Positions 36,083-46,403 are shown, counted from the stretch's first letter. The stretch is 64,000 nt of DNA from Betaproteobacteria bacterium (GCA_016708825.1 JADJEZ010000010.1:99593-163592); one strand, 5' to 3'. Notes: generated from the letters alone by a model not told the origin. Numbers and translations: made by a program.

Positions 36083-36232
36083 GTGGACATCCTCTACCTC
36101 CTGGTCCCGGTGAGCGTCGTGATCGTGTTCGCGATCGGGGCCGTCTTCTGGTGGGCGATCGCCAGCGGCCAGTTCGACGAACTGGACCGCGAATCGCGCA
36201 CGGTTGTCGAGGACGACGAATCCCGGCCATAA
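36083..36232 (+). CDS. ccoS: Cbb3 oxidase assembly protein CcoS
   Basis: 49 residues, GTG start. MDILYLLVPVSVVIVFAIGAVFWWAIASGQFDELD is the family signature: one membrane helix, then the conserved WA.SGQFDDL motif. CcoS is needed for cofactor insertion into CcoN. It sits 6 bp after ccoI. Confidence 0.95.
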   Translation: MDILYLLVPVSVVIVFAIGAVFWWAIASGQFDELDRESRTVVEDDESRP

Positions 36233-36248
36233 TATTAGCCTGGCCTTA

Positions 36249-36297
36249 TTGACCGCGGTCAATCACGGGGCACGACCAGCCGCTATAGTCGGCGCAG
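36249..36297 (+). promoter_or_regulatory. FNR-activated (class II) promoter of ccoN
   Basis: TTGACCGCGGTCAA (36249-36262) is a near-perfect FNR/ANR box (TTGAT-N4-ATCAA). TATAGT at 36284-36289 is a -10 element. The predicted start at about 36296-36297 puts the box centre at about -41, the exact class II position. The leader to the ccoN ATG is about 56 nt. An fnr gene is 9 kb to the right. Confidence 0.88.
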
Positions 36298-36352
36298 GAG
36301 GCGCGGCAGGCGAATCCGCGTATCCTTTCACGCCAGTTCCAGGGGGAAATTC

Positions 36353-37798
36353 ATGGGCGAAGCGCAATACAACTACAAGGTCGTGCGCCAGTTCGCGGTG
36401 ATGACCGTGATCTGGGGCATCGTCGGCATGCTGGTCGGGGTGGTGATCGCCGCCCAGCTCGCGTGGCCGGCGCTCAACTTCGACATCCCGTGGCTGTCCT
36501 ACGGGCGGCTGCGCCCGCTGCACACCAACGCGGTGATCTTCGCGTTCGGCGGCAGCGCGCTCTTCGCGGCCTCCTACTATTGCGTGCAGCGCACCTCGCA
36601 CGTGCGGCTTTTCGGCGGCCGCCTCGCGGCCTTCACCTTCTGGGGCTGGCAGCTGGTCATCGTGCTGGCTGCCATCACGCTCCCGATGGGCTTCACCTCC
36701 GCCAAGGAATACGCCGAGCTGGAGTGGCCGATCGACATCCTGATCGCCGTGGTCTGGGTGAGCTACGCCATCGTCTTCTTCGGGACCATCGCCACGCGCA
36801 AGGTAAAGCACATCTACGTGGCCAACTGGTTCTTCGGCGCCTACATCCTCACCATCGCGATCCTGCACATCGTGAACAGCGCTGCGGTGCCGGTCGGGCT
36901 TTTCAAGTCGTACTCGGCCTATGCAGGCGTCCAGGACGCGATGGTGCAGTGGTGGTACGGCCACAACGCGGTGGGCTTCTTCCTCACCGCCGGCTTCCTC
37001 GGGATGATGTACTACTTCATCCCGAAGCAGGCGGGCCGCCCGGTCTATTCCTACCGCCTGTCCATCGTGCACTTCTGGGCCCTGATCTTCACCTACATGT
37101 GGGCCGGCCCGCACCACCTCCACTACACGGCGCTTCCCGACTGGGCGCAGTCGATCGGGATGGTCTTCTCCCTCATCCTGCTCGCCCCGTCGTGGGGAGG
37201 CATGATCAACGGGATCATGACGCTCTCGGGGGCCTGGCACAAACTGCGCACGGACCCGATTCTCAAGTTCCTCATCGTCTCGCTTTCCTTCTACGGCATG
37301 TCCACCTTCGAGGGACCGATGATGTCCATCAAGACGGTGAATGCGCTCTCGCACTACACCGACTGGACCGTCGGACACGTGCACTCCGGCGCCCTCGGCT
37401 GGGTGGCGATGATCAGCATCGGCAGCATCTACTACCTGCTGCCGCGCCTCTTCGGCCGCAGCGAGATGCACTCGGTGAAGGCGATCACGCTGCATTTCTG
37501 GATCACCACCATCGGCATCGTGCTCTACATCGCCTCCATGTGGATCGCAGGCGTGATGCAGGGCCTCATGTGGCGCGCGGTGAACGAGGACGGCACCCTC
37601 ACCTACACGTTCGTCGAGAGCGTGAAGGCGACCTACCCGTACTACGTGATCCGCCTCGCGGGCGGCGTGCTCGTGCTGAGCGGCATGGTGCTGATGGCGT
37701 GGAACATGTTCCGGACGATCGCCGCGGGCAAGGCGGTCGAAGGCGACATTCCTCCGGTGGCTGAGGGCTCCGGCCTCGAAGCCCCGGCGCACGCCTGA
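36353..37798 (+). CDS. ccoN: Cytochrome c oxidase cbb3 subunit I (CcoN)
   Basis: 481 residues with twelve membrane helices expected. It holds the low-spin heme b and the heme b3-CuB centre where O2 is reduced. Visible heme/copper regions include LRPLHTNAVIFAFGG (first His ligand), QWWYGHNAVGFFLTAGFLGMMYYFIP, the CuB His pair in TYMWAGPHHLHYTALPDW and WTVGHVHSGALGW. Length and order are normal. The start is supported by GGGGGAAATTC upstream. It opens the ccoNOQPGH operon. Confidence 0.97.
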   Translation: MGEAQYNYKVVRQFAVMTVIWGIVGMLVGVVIAAQLAWPALNFDIPWLSYGRLRPLHTNAVIFAFGGSALFAASYYCVQRTSHVRLFGGRLAAFTFWGWQLVIVLAAITLPMGFTSAKEYAELEWPIDILIAVVWVSYAIVFFGTIATRKVKHIYVANWFFGAYILTIAILHIVNSAAVPVGLFKSYSAYAGVQDAMVQWWYGHNAVGFFLTAGFLGMMYYFIPKQAGRPVYSYRLSIVHFWALIFTYMWAGPHHLHYTALPDWAQSIGMVFSLILLAPSWGGMINGIMTLSGAWHKLRTDPILKFLIVSLSFYGMSTFEGPMMSIKTVNALSHYTDWTVGHVHSGALGWVAMISIGSIYYLLPRLFGRSEMHSVKAITLHFWITTIGIVLYIASMWIAGVMQGLMWRAVNEDGTLTYTFVESVKATYPYYVIRLAGGVLVLSGMVLMAWNMFRTIAAGKAVEGDIPPVAEGSGLEAPAHA

Positions 37799-37809
37799 AG
37801 GAGGCCGCC

Positions 37810-38424
37810 ATGAAACTCACCCACGACATCATCGAACAGAAGACCGGCCTCCTCGCGCTCCTCGTCGTGCTCGTCGTGAGCGTCGGCGGCCTGGTCGAGA
37901 TCGTCCCGCTCTACTTCCAGCGCTCGACGACGGAGCCGGTCTCGGGGTTGAAGCCCTACTCGGCCCTGCGGCTGGAGGGTCGCGACATCTACATCCGCGA
38001 GGGCTGCTACAACTGCCACTCGCAGATGATCCGGCCGTTGCGCGCCGAAGTGGAGCGCTACGGCCACTACTCCGTGGCCGGGGAATTCGTCTACGACCAT
38101 CCGTTCCAGTGGGGCAGCAAGCGCACCGGCCCCGATCTCGCGCGCGTCGGCGGGCGCTACAGCGACGACTGGCACCGCGCGCACCTGCGCAACCCCCGCG
38201 ACCTCGTGCCCGAGTCCAACATGCCCGGTTACCCTTGGCTCGCGAAAAATGCGGTATCCGCCGAGGACCTGCCGTCGAAGATGAAGGCGCTTCGGCTGCT
38301 GGGCGTGCCCTACTCCGATGCCGAGATCGCCTCCTCCACCAAGGACGTGGCCGGAAAGACCGAGGAGGATGCGCTCGTCGCGTACCTCCAGGAACTCGGC
38401 ACCATCATCAAGTCGCGGAGATAG
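37810..38424 (+). CDS. ccoO: Cytochrome c oxidase cbb3 subunit II (CcoO)
   Basis: 204 residues. One N-terminal membrane anchor (GLLALLVVLVVSVGGLVEIVPLYF) and one c-type heme site REGCYNCHSQMIRPLRAE. The Met-rich axial area is SNMPGYPWLA. It passes electrons from CcoP to CcoN. GGAGGCCGCC precedes the ATG. Confidence 0.97.
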   Translation: MKLTHDIIEQKTGLLALLVVLVVSVGGLVEIVPLYFQRSTTEPVSGLKPYSALRLEGRDIYIREGCYNCHSQMIRPLRAEVERYGHYSVAGEFVYDHPFQWGSKRTGPDLARVGGRYSDDWHRAHLRNPRDLVPESNMPGYPWLAKNAVSAEDLPSKMKALRLLGVPYSDAEIASSTKDVAGKTEEDALVAYLQELGTIIKSRR

Positions 38425-38427
38425 ACC

Positions 38428-38598
38428 ATGGACATCAATGCCGTCCGGGCCGGAATCACCGTCGCAGCGCTGATCACCTTCCTCTGCATCGTCGCGTGGG
38501 CCTGGTCCTCGCGCCGCCGGGCCGACTTCGAGGCAGCCTCGAGGCTCCCCCTCGAGGAAGACGACGCGGCTTCGCCGCGAGGGGAGGACGGGAAATGA
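38428..38598 (+). CDS. ccoQ: Cbb3 oxidase small subunit CcoQ
   Basis: 56 residues: MDINAVRAGITVAALITFLCIVAWAWSSRRRADFEAASRLPLEEDD. One membrane helix followed by a basic then acidic cytoplasmic tail, as usual for CcoQ/FixQ. Its stop overlaps the ccoP start (ATGA). Confidence 0.93.
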   Translation: MDINAVRAGITVAALITFLCIVAWAWSSRRRADFEAASRLPLEEDDAASPRGEDGK

Positions 38599-39505
38599 GC
38601 GACTTCGTCGACGGCTTCTGGAGCCTCTATGTCGCCGGCCTCACCCTGGTGTCGATCGTGGCCTGCGCGCTGCTGCTCACGATGCAGCACAAGAAGCGCC
38701 CCGCGGGCGAGGCCGTGGGCACGACCGGCCATGAATGGGACGAGGATCTCGCCGAGTACAACCACCCCCTGCCCCGGTGGTGGATCTGGCTCTTCTGGAT
38801 CACGATCGTCTTCTCCCTCGTCTACCTCGTGCTCTATCCGGGCCTCGGGACCTTCAAGGGCGTCCTGGGATGGTCCTCGATCGGCCAGTACGAGACCGAG
38901 CAGAAGAGCGCCGACGCCACCTACGGGCCGCTCTTCCGGAAGTACGCCGACATGGACATCGAGGCGATCGCGGGCGACCCGAAGGGCAAGCTCATGGGCG
39001 AGCGCATGTTCCTCACCTACTGCTCCCAGTGCCACGGGTCGGACGCGCGCGGCTCCCGGGGCTTTCCGAACCTCGCCGACGGCGACTGGCTGTGGGGCGG
39101 CGAGCCGAAGACCATCCTCACCTCGATCCTCGAAGGTCGCAACGGCCTGATGCCCCCGATGGGAGCCGTGGTGGGCGGGCCGGATGGCGTGAAGGAAGTC
39201 GCGAACTACGTGCTGTCGCTGTCGCAATCGGATCACGATCCCCGTCTCGCCGAAACCGGCAAGGCGAAGTTCGCGGTCTGCGCGGCCTGTCACGGGCCCG
39301 AAGCGAAGGGCAACCCCGCCCTCGGCGCGCCGAACCTCACGGACAAGACCTGGCTGCACGGCGGCAGCCTCGCCGCGATTTCGGAGACGATCGACAAGGG
39401 CCGCGCGGGCCTCATGCCGGCCCACAAGGATTTCCTCGGGCCGGAGCGCTCCCGCATCATCGCCGCATACGTCTGGGGGCTCACCGCGCCGCCCGCCGCG
39501 ACCAA

Positions 39506-39509
<4 letters not shown>
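38595..39509 (+). CDS. ccoP: Cytochrome c oxidase cbb3 subunit III (CcoP)
   Basis: 304 residues. Two membrane helices (VAGLTLVSIVACALLLTM and WWIWLFWITIVFSLVYLVLYPG) and two heme c sites, TYCSQCHGSDARGS and AVCAACHGPEAKGN. It accepts electrons from soluble cytochrome c. The N-terminal cytoplasmic HEWDEDLAEYNHPLPRWW motif is typical. The ccoG start (GTG) overlaps its stop. Confidence 0.97.
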
Positions 39510-40972
<1,463 letters not shown>

Positions 40973-40976
<4 letters not shown>

Positions 40977-41488
40977 ACGCCCCGGCGCAGGAGACCAAGC
41001 TTGGAACTGTGCGAAACCCCTGGTACCGCGAGCCCTGGCCCTGGATCATCATGGGCGGCCCGGCCCTGGTGGTGGTCGCGGGCGTGACCACGGCGGTCAT
41101 AGCCTTTCGCGGCGCCGACGGGCTCGTCGCCGACGACTACTACAAGCAAGGCCTCGGCATCAATCGCCAGATCGCCCGCGACCGGGCCGCGCAGGACCTG
41201 GGCATCGCCGGCGAGGTGCGCCTGCTTCCGGGGCTCGTGCGGGTGAACCTGCGCGCCTCCGCGGTGCTGCCCGACCGCGTGACGCTGCGCTTCGTGCATC
41301 CCGCGCGCGCCTCCGAAGATCGCGTCGTGCACCCGGCACGGACGGCGGGCGGCCACTGGGAGGCACCGCTCGCGGCACTTCCGGCGGGCCGCTGGCGCGT
41401 CATCGTCGAGACGGCGCAGTGGCGGGTCGCGGCGCGGATCGACACCGCGTCGCCCGAAGCGGCAGCGCTCTCCCCCGGCGTGCGCTGA
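40973..41488 (+). CDS. ccoH: FixH/CcoH assembly protein
   Basis: 171 residues. N-terminal PWYREPWPWIIMGGPALVVVAGVTTAVIAF gives one membrane helix, followed by LVADDYYKQGLGINRQIARDRAAQDLGI, the FixH signature. The periplasmic Ig-like part ends GRWRVIVETAQWRVAARI. It is required for stable cbb3 assembly. The ATG overlaps the ccoG stop (ATGA). Confidence 0.93.
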
Positions 41489-41529
41489 TGCCGGGCGAGG
41501 CAACGCACAGTCAGCCAAGGAGTTCGCAC

Positions 41530-41835
41530 ATGCTCACGCAACGCATCGCCTGGATCATCTGGCCGGCGTTTCTCGTCGCCTGCGCCATGGAGGTCGTCTT
41601 CTTCACGCTCTTCGACCCGTCGGACCTGCAGGTCTTCGGGCTCGGCCTCGAGGTGAGCCGCATGAGCGTCTACTCGATCGGCTTCCTCGTCTTCTGGGCG
41701 ATGGGGCGGCCTCGAGCTTCCTCACGTGCTTCCTGCAGCGCTCGCCCTGGGAGGTCAACCGCTGCCCGCTTCCGGCCACGGCGCCCCGAAGGCTGCCCGA
41801 AGCGCGAGGAGGACGCCACCTCCTGCGACCGCTAG
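41530..41835 (+). CDS. Small two-helix membrane protein of cco locus (two compensating shifts)
   Basis: About 101 residues. MLTQRIAWIIWPAFLVACAMEVVFFTLFDPSDL and MSVYSIGFLVFWAMG are two membrane helices. Adding one G at 41703-41706 restores ASSFLTCFLQRSPWEVNRCPLP, and removing one C near 41783-41786 returns the original frame, ending EGCPKREEDATSCDR. Small proteins of this form close cbb3 gene clusters in betaproteobacteria; the function is unknown. The uncorrected reading gives an Arg/Ser/Pro-rich stretch between the two points. Confidence 0.7.
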   Translation: MLTQRIAWIIWPAFLVACAMEVVFFTLFDPSDLQVFGLGLEVSRMSVYSIGFLVFWAMGRPRASSRASCSARPGRSTAARFRPRRPEGCPKREEDATSCDR

Positions 41836-41860
41836 AGCACCCCGGGCGGCGGCCGCAACG

Positions 41861-44629
41861 CTAGAGGGACTTCACCACGTCGACGAGACCCGGGTCGTCG
41901 GGCACGGGAAACGCCTCGAAGCCGAGCCGGTCCATCAACTCCAGCATCGACTCGTTGGTGGAGAGCACGAGTCCGCGAAGCCTCTCGATGCCGGCGAAGC
42001 GCGCATGCGCCATGAGGCGACCCATGAGCTTCGAGGCAAGCCCCTTCCGCTGGGCACGGTCCGCGATGACGATGGCGAACTCGGCGCTGGTGGGGTTGGG
42101 ATCACGCACGTAACGGGCGACCCCGATGATCGATTCGCCCTTCGCCTCCTGGCTCGTGGCGATGAGCGCCATCTCGCGGTCGTAGTCGATCTGCGTGAAG
42201 CGCGCGACCATTTCCGGCGTCACGTGGCGCACGATCGAGAGGAAGCGCAGGTAGCGCGATTCCTCGGACAGCTCGGTGATGAACGCCGTCTCCTTCTCGG
42301 CGTCCTCCGGGCGGATCGGGCGTATCGTCACCTCCGTCCCGTCGCGCAGGCGCTCCAGCGCCTCCAGGGCGGCCGGATACGGGTGGATCGCCAGGTGCGA
42401 GAAGCGGCTGTCCAGCCGGCGGTGGCTCGGGTCGACCACGACCCTCGCGTCGAGTGCGATCGCGCCCGTGGGGTCGAGCAACAGCGGGTTGATGTCCATC
42501 TCCGCCACCCAGGGCAGCGAGCAGACGAGATCCGAGACGCGCAGCAGCACGTCTATCAGCGCCTCGCGGTTGGCCGCGGGCACGTTGCGGTAGGCGCCCA
42601 GCAGCCTCGCGGCCTGGGTGCGATCGATGAGCGCGCCCGCGAGCCGCACGTTGAGCGGCGGCAGCCCCACGGCATTGTCCCGCAGCAGCTCGACCGCCAC
42701 GCCTCCGGATCCGAAGCTGATGGCCGGCCCGAAGGCCGGGTCCGTCATCACCCCGATCATGAGCTCGCGGCCGTGGCGGCGCTCGACCATGGACTGGACG
42801 AGCACGCCGGCCACGCGCGCGTCGGGGCGCATGCGCTTCACCGTGTCGATGATGTCGTCGAACTGGTTGCCCACGGCCTCGGCGTCGCGCACGTTCAGCC
42901 GCACGCCGTTCACGTCGGACTTGTGGGAGACGTCCTGGGAGAGGATCTTCAGCACCACGGGGTAGCCGATCGTCTCCGCGGCGGTCACGGCCGCTTCGCG
43001 GGTCTCCGCCACCGCGTACGGCGGGACCGGCACGCCGAAGGCGGAAAGCAGGCCCTTGGCCTCCACCTCGTTCAGCAGCGTTCTTCCCTCGTCGATGGCG
43101 GCCTTGAAGATCCTCTCGGCCCTGGGGATGCCGTGCTCGGCGGCGGCCGATCTCGGCGCCGGCGACTCGAGGAGCAGCCGCTGGTTCTTCACGTGGGAGG
43201 CGAGTGCGGCGAACGCCTGCACCGCGACCTCCCCCGCCCGGTACGCGGGCACGCCGGCCGCTTCCACGCGATGGCGCGTGTCCACCACGCCGCTCTCGCC
43301 CAGCCACGCGGTGAGGAACGGCTTGGCGCAGTCCTTCGCCACGGGAAGTATGCCGTCGGCCACGGACTCCGCGCTGGCGATTCCCGTGGGGCAGAACACG
43401 GTGAGCACCGCGTCCACGTTCGGATCGGCGGCCACGATCGCCGCCGCGCTGCCGAAGCGGTTGCCGTCGGCGTCCCCGATCACGTCGACGGGATTGCCGT
43501 GGGACCAGTGCCGGGGGAGCACCGCGTTCAGTTTTTCGATCGTCTCCGGCGCGAGCTTGGCGAGCTGGAGATCCTCGGAACTCACGGCGTCGGCCGCGAG
43601 GACGCCGGGGCCGCCGCCATTTGTCACTATCGCAAGCCGGTCGCCGTGGGGCTTGCGGCGCGACGACAGGGCGCGCGCCGCCGCGAAGAGATCCTGGGCG
43701 CTGTGCACGCGCACCACCCCGCAGCGCGCGAGCACCGCGTCGAACACCGCGTCGTTGCCCACCAGGGCTCCCGTGTGCGAGCGCGCCGCCTGGGAGCCGG
43801 AGGCATAGCGCCCGACCTTGAGGACGATGACCGGCTTGGCCCGCGCGATGGCGCGCAGGCTGCTGATGAAGGTGCGGCCGTTATGCACGCCCTCGACGTA
43901 GAGCAGGACACTCTCGGTCTTCGGGTCGAAGAGGAGGTAGTCGAGCACGTCGCCGAAGTCGACATCGGCCGCGGCACCGAGCGAGACGACGCTGGAGAGC
44001 CCGACCCTGGCGCTGGCGGCCCAGTCGACGAGCGCGGTGCAGATGGCGCCGGACTGGGACACGAGCGCAATGCTGCCCGCCTCGCAGGCGGTTCGGGCGA
44101 ACGAGGCGTTCAATCCGATGGACGGGCGCAGCATCCCGACGCAGTTCGGGCCGAGCATGCGCACGTCGGCTTCTCGGGCCACGGCCAGGACGCGCGCTTC
44201 GAGCGCCTTGCCCTCCGCGCCGGTTTCGCCGAATCCCGCCGAAAGCACTATGGCCGCCGGAACTCCGGCCCGGCCGGCCTGGGCGATGATCTCCGGGATG
44301 GCCGCGGCGGGGGCGGTCACGATCGCCAAGTCGACCGGCTGGGGAAGTTTCTCGAGCGAGGGGTAGCACGGCGCCTCGCCCAGCTTGGCGTGCTTGGGAT
44401 TCACGAGATGAATGGGCCCGACGAACCCGCCCTGCCGCAGGTTGGCGAGAACCACCTGGCCCAGGGAGCCGGGCCGCTCGCTCGCGCCGACCAGCGCGAC
44501 CGAAGCCGGCGACAGCAGCGGGTGGAGCGGATGGATCAGTTTCGAGATCCCCGGCGCGGAGGGCACGGCCGCAGCGTCGGGAATGCGGAATCGATTCGCA
44601 GCGAGACGATTCCTCAGCTTGATGCTCAT
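41861..44629 (-). CDS. pat: Pat-type NDP-forming acyl-CoA synthetase / GNAT acetyltransferase
   Basis: 922 residues with the layout of protein lysine acetyltransferase PatZ/YfiQ. In order: CoA-binding domain (SVALVGASERPGSLGQVVLANL), succinyl-CoA-ligase-like domain (IALVSQSGAICTALVDWA; RSHTGALVGNDAVFDAV), ATP-grasp domain (AETIGYPVVLKILSQDVSHKSDVNGV; AEMDINPLLLDP) and a C-terminal GNAT domain (TIRPIRPEDAEKETAFI; FAIVIADRAQRKGLASKLMGRL). In Pat enzymes the synthetase part is often inactive and senses acetyl-CoA, while GNAT acetylates targets such as acetyl-CoA synthetase. It is last in the usp-dksA-like-pat unit. Confidence 0.88.
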   Translation of the reverse strand: MSIKLRNRLAANRFRIPDAAAVPSAPGISKLIHPLHPLLSPASVALVGASERPGSLGQVVLANLRQGGFVGPIHLVNPKHAKLGEAPCYPSLEKLPQPVDLAIVTAPAAAIPEIIAQAGRAGVPAAIVLSAGFGETGAEGKALEARVLAVAREADVRMLGPNCVGMLRPSIGLNASFARTACEAGSIALVSQSGAICTALVDWAASARVGLSSVVSLGAAADVDFGDVLDYLLFDPKTESVLLYVEGVHNGRTFISSLRAIARAKPVIVLKVGRYASGSQAARSHTGALVGNDAVFDAVLARCGVVRVHSAQDLFAAARALSSRRKPHGDRLAIVTNGGGPGVLAADAVSSEDLQLAKLAPETIEKLNAVLPRHWSHGNPVDVIGDADGNRFGSAAAIVAADPNVDAVLTVFCPTGIASAESVADGILPVAKDCAKPFLTAWLGESGVVDTRHRVEAAGVPAYRAGEVAVQAFAALASHVKNQRLLLESPAPRSAAAEHGIPRAERIFKAAIDEGRTLLNEVEAKGLLSAFGVPVPPYAVAETREAAVTAAETIGYPVVLKILSQDVSHKSDVNGVRLNVRDAEAVGNQFDDIIDTVKRMRPDARVAGVLVQSMVERRHGRELMIGVMTDPAFGPAISFGSGGVAVELLRDNAVGLPPLNVRLAGALIDRTQAARLLGAYRNVPAANREALIDVLLRVSDLVCSLPWVAEMDINPLLLDPTGAIALDARVVVDPSHRRLDSRFSHLAIHPYPAALEALERLRDGTEVTIRPIRPEDAEKETAFITELSEESRYLRFLSIVRHVTPEMVARFTQIDYDREMALIATSQEAKGESIIGVARYVRDPNPTSAEFAIVIADRAQRKGLASKLMGRLMAHARFAGIERLRGLVLSTNESMLELMDRLGFEAFPVPDDPGLVDVVKSL

Positions 44630-44638
44630 GGTGGCAGC

Positions 44639-45046
44639 CTATCCGGAAAAGTGGGCGGGGCCTTCCTGTTTCTCCGCGCGTTCCTGGCAACGGACGCATC
44701 GCGAAGCGGCGGGCTGGGCCTCCAGTCGTGGCAAGCCGATGGATTCGCCGCAGTCCTCGCACAAGCCGTACTCGCCCTTCGCGATGCGGCCTTCCGCGGC
44801 CACGAGGGCGATGAGCGCGGCGCGAACCTGGCTGGCGCCGGCCACGTCACGCTCGAACTCCGCTTCGGCGACGGCGCCGTCGCCCGTGAGGCCCAAGTCG
44901 CGGAAGAGCTCCGCATCCTCTCCGCTCATTTCCCCGGCCGAGCGTCGCACACCGACGAGCGCCTCGCGCTTCAGGCGTGCCAGTTCGGCGCTCAGTCGGG
45001 CAAGCTCTCGGGCGTCCAGGCCGTTCATGCCGGGACGGTCGGCCAT
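44639..45046 (-). CDS. DksA/TraR zinc-finger family protein
   Basis: 135 residues. A helical coiled-coil N-terminal half is followed by ARIAKGEYGLCEDCGESIGLPRLEAQPAASRCVRCQERAEK, a four-Cys zinc finger (CxxC...CxxC) of the DksA/TraR type. The coiled coil lacks the clear DxxDxA tip of DksA, so it may not be a full ppGpp cofactor. The ATG overlaps the usp stop (ATGA). 9 bp separate it from pat. Confidence 0.87.
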   Translation of the reverse strand: MADRPGMNGLDARELARLSAELARLKREALVGVRRSAGEMSGEDAELFRDLGLTGDGAVAEAEFERDVAGASQVRAALIALVAAEGRIAKGEYGLCEDCGESIGLPRLEAQPAASRCVRCQERAEKQEGPAHFSG

Positions 45047-45489
45047 CAACGCACCACGAGCACCGGCACTGCGGTCCGCGCAAGAACTTTCTGCGTCTCG
45101 CTTCCCAGGAGCAGGGCTTCGAAGCCCTTGCGCCCGTGGGAGGCCATCACGATCAGGTCCGCCTTCGCCTTCTTGGCCGCGGCCAGGATCTCGTCGGCCG
45201 GAGAATCGCCGAAGGCGTGCAGCGATTCCGCTTCGGCGCCTTCCTTCAGCGCGAGGGCGATGTCCTTCGCGAACACCTTGTCCGCAGCCGCCTTGCAGTC
45301 GCGCTTGTAGTCCTTCTCCGATGGCCAGTCGATCATGACGCCGTCGGGGTAGTACGGCGTGCGATAGTCCGGGGTCACGTGTACCAGGGTGAGCAACGCG
45401 CCGGAGCCGTGCGCGAGCGCGGCGGCCGTCTTGACTGCGTTCGCCGAGCGCTTCGATCCGTCGGTGGCGCAGAGGATTCGTCTGAACAT
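45046..45489 (-). CDS. Universal stress protein (UspA family)
   Basis: 147 residues. MFRRILCATDGSKRSANAVKTAAALA and the ATP-binding-type G-2x-G-9x-G-S/T end ADLIVMASHGRKGFEALLLGSETQKVLARTAVPVLVV are standard for Usp. I chose ATG 45489 because AGGAG lies eight bases upstream; an upstream in-frame start (45519) has none. It heads a three-gene unit and has an FNR-type promoter, fitting hypoxic induction of Usp proteins. Confidence 0.93.
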   Translation of the reverse strand: MFRRILCATDGSKRSANAVKTAAALAHGSGALLTLVHVTPDYRTPYYPDGVMIDWPSEKDYKRDCKAAADKVFAKDIALALKEGAEAESLHAFGDSPADEILAAAKKAKADLIVMASHGRKGFEALLLGSETQKVLARTAVPVLVVR

Positions 45490-45524
45490 GGCAGGTCTCC
45501 TCTGGGGGAATGGGGTCACTTCTC

Positions 45525-45572
45525 TGAATCCATGCTACGCCCGCCCCCCCTGCAATGCTTGACCGGGATCAA
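45525..45572 (-). promoter_or_regulatory. FNR-activated promoter of usp-pat unit
   Basis: TTGACCGGGATCAA at 45559-45572 matches the FNR/ANR box. On the minus strand a -10-like TAGCAT lies at 45537-45532, giving a start near 45525 and a box centre at about -41. The leader to the usp ATG is about 36 nt. The box lies between usp and the end of fnr. Confidence 0.8.
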
Positions 45573-45622
45573 GGGGCAATTGGCGCTTTTTTCGGGCGAT
45601 GCTGCGGGCGCCGCGGAGGCGT

Positions 45623-46363
45623 TCAGGAGCCGCTCTGGGCCTGGGCCATCACGCGTTTCAGGCCGCCGATCTCGATGATCCGCACGTGCTTCTGGTGGAC
45701 CTCGATCAGGCCGTCTTCCTGGAAGCGGGAGAACAGGCGGCTCACGGTCTCCAGCTTCATGCCCAGGTAGCTGCCGATCTCGTCGCGCGTCATGCGCAGC
45801 ACGAACTCGGAGGCCGAGAAGCCGCGCGTCGTGAGTCGTTGCGAGAGATTCACCAGGAATGCCGCGAGGCGCTCCTCCGCGCGCATCGACCCGAGCAGCA
45901 TCATCACGCCCTGGTCGCGAACGATCTCGCGCGAGAGCACCTTGTGGAAATGGCGCTGGAGCGGCTCGAAGGTCCGCGACAGGTCCTCCACGCGGGCAAA
46001 GGGCATCACGCACACTTCGCTGTCCTCCAGCGCGGTGAGCGTGCACGTATGGCGATCCCCGCCGATGCCGTCCATCCCGAGGAGTTCCCCGGCCATGTAG
46101 AAGCCGGTCACCTGCTCGCGGCCGTCACCGCTGGTGAGGGTGCTCTTGAAGAAACCGTAGCGCACGGCGTAGAGGGCCGTGAAGGGCTCGCCACCGTAGA
46201 ACAGGCTGTCGCCGCGCCTTATCTTGCGCCGCGTGGACACGAGGTCGTCCAGGCTCCGGAGCTCTTCCGCGCTCAGGCCGACAGGCAGGCAGAGCTCGCG
46301 CAGGGTGCACTGCGAGCAGGCGGTGCGCAGCCGCGTGGCCGTGGCGAGGGCGGGCTCTGTCAT
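45623..46363 (-). CDS. fnr: FNR-type oxygen-sensing transcriptional regulator
   Basis: 246 residues. Cys16, Cys19, Cys25 (TACSQCTLRELCLPVGL) and Cys118 (SEVCVMPF) match the four 4Fe-4S ligands of FNR, and an extra Cys107 is present. A cyclic-nucleotide-like sensory domain and dimer helix follow. The helix-turn-helix is EIGSYLGMKLETVSRLFSRFQEDGLI, with the E-xxSR recognition residues for TTGAT half-sites. It is divergent from hemN with an FNR box between. It most likely controls the three FNR boxes seen in this window. Confidence 0.95.
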   Translation of the reverse strand: MTEPALATATRLRTACSQCTLRELCLPVGLSAEELRSLDDLVSTRRKIRRGDSLFYGGEPFTALYAVRYGFFKSTLTSGDGREQVTGFYMAGELLGMDGIGGDRHTCTLTALEDSEVCVMPFARVEDLSRTFEPLQRHFHKVLSREIVRDQGVMMLLGSMRAEERLAAFLVNLSQRLTTRGFSASEFVLRMTRDEIGSYLGMKLETVSRLFSRFQEDGLIEVHQKHVRIIEIGGLKRVMAQAQSGS

Positions 46364-46403
46364 GACACGCCATTGTAGACGGCAGGAAAGCGCCCGGCGA
46401 CCC

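Noticed and set aside
41726..45310. Very long plus-strand open frame opposite pat and neighbours (1194 codons)
   Set aside because: It is antisense to pat, the DksA-like gene and usp, rich in His/Arg/Gly/Asp, with no recognisable motif.
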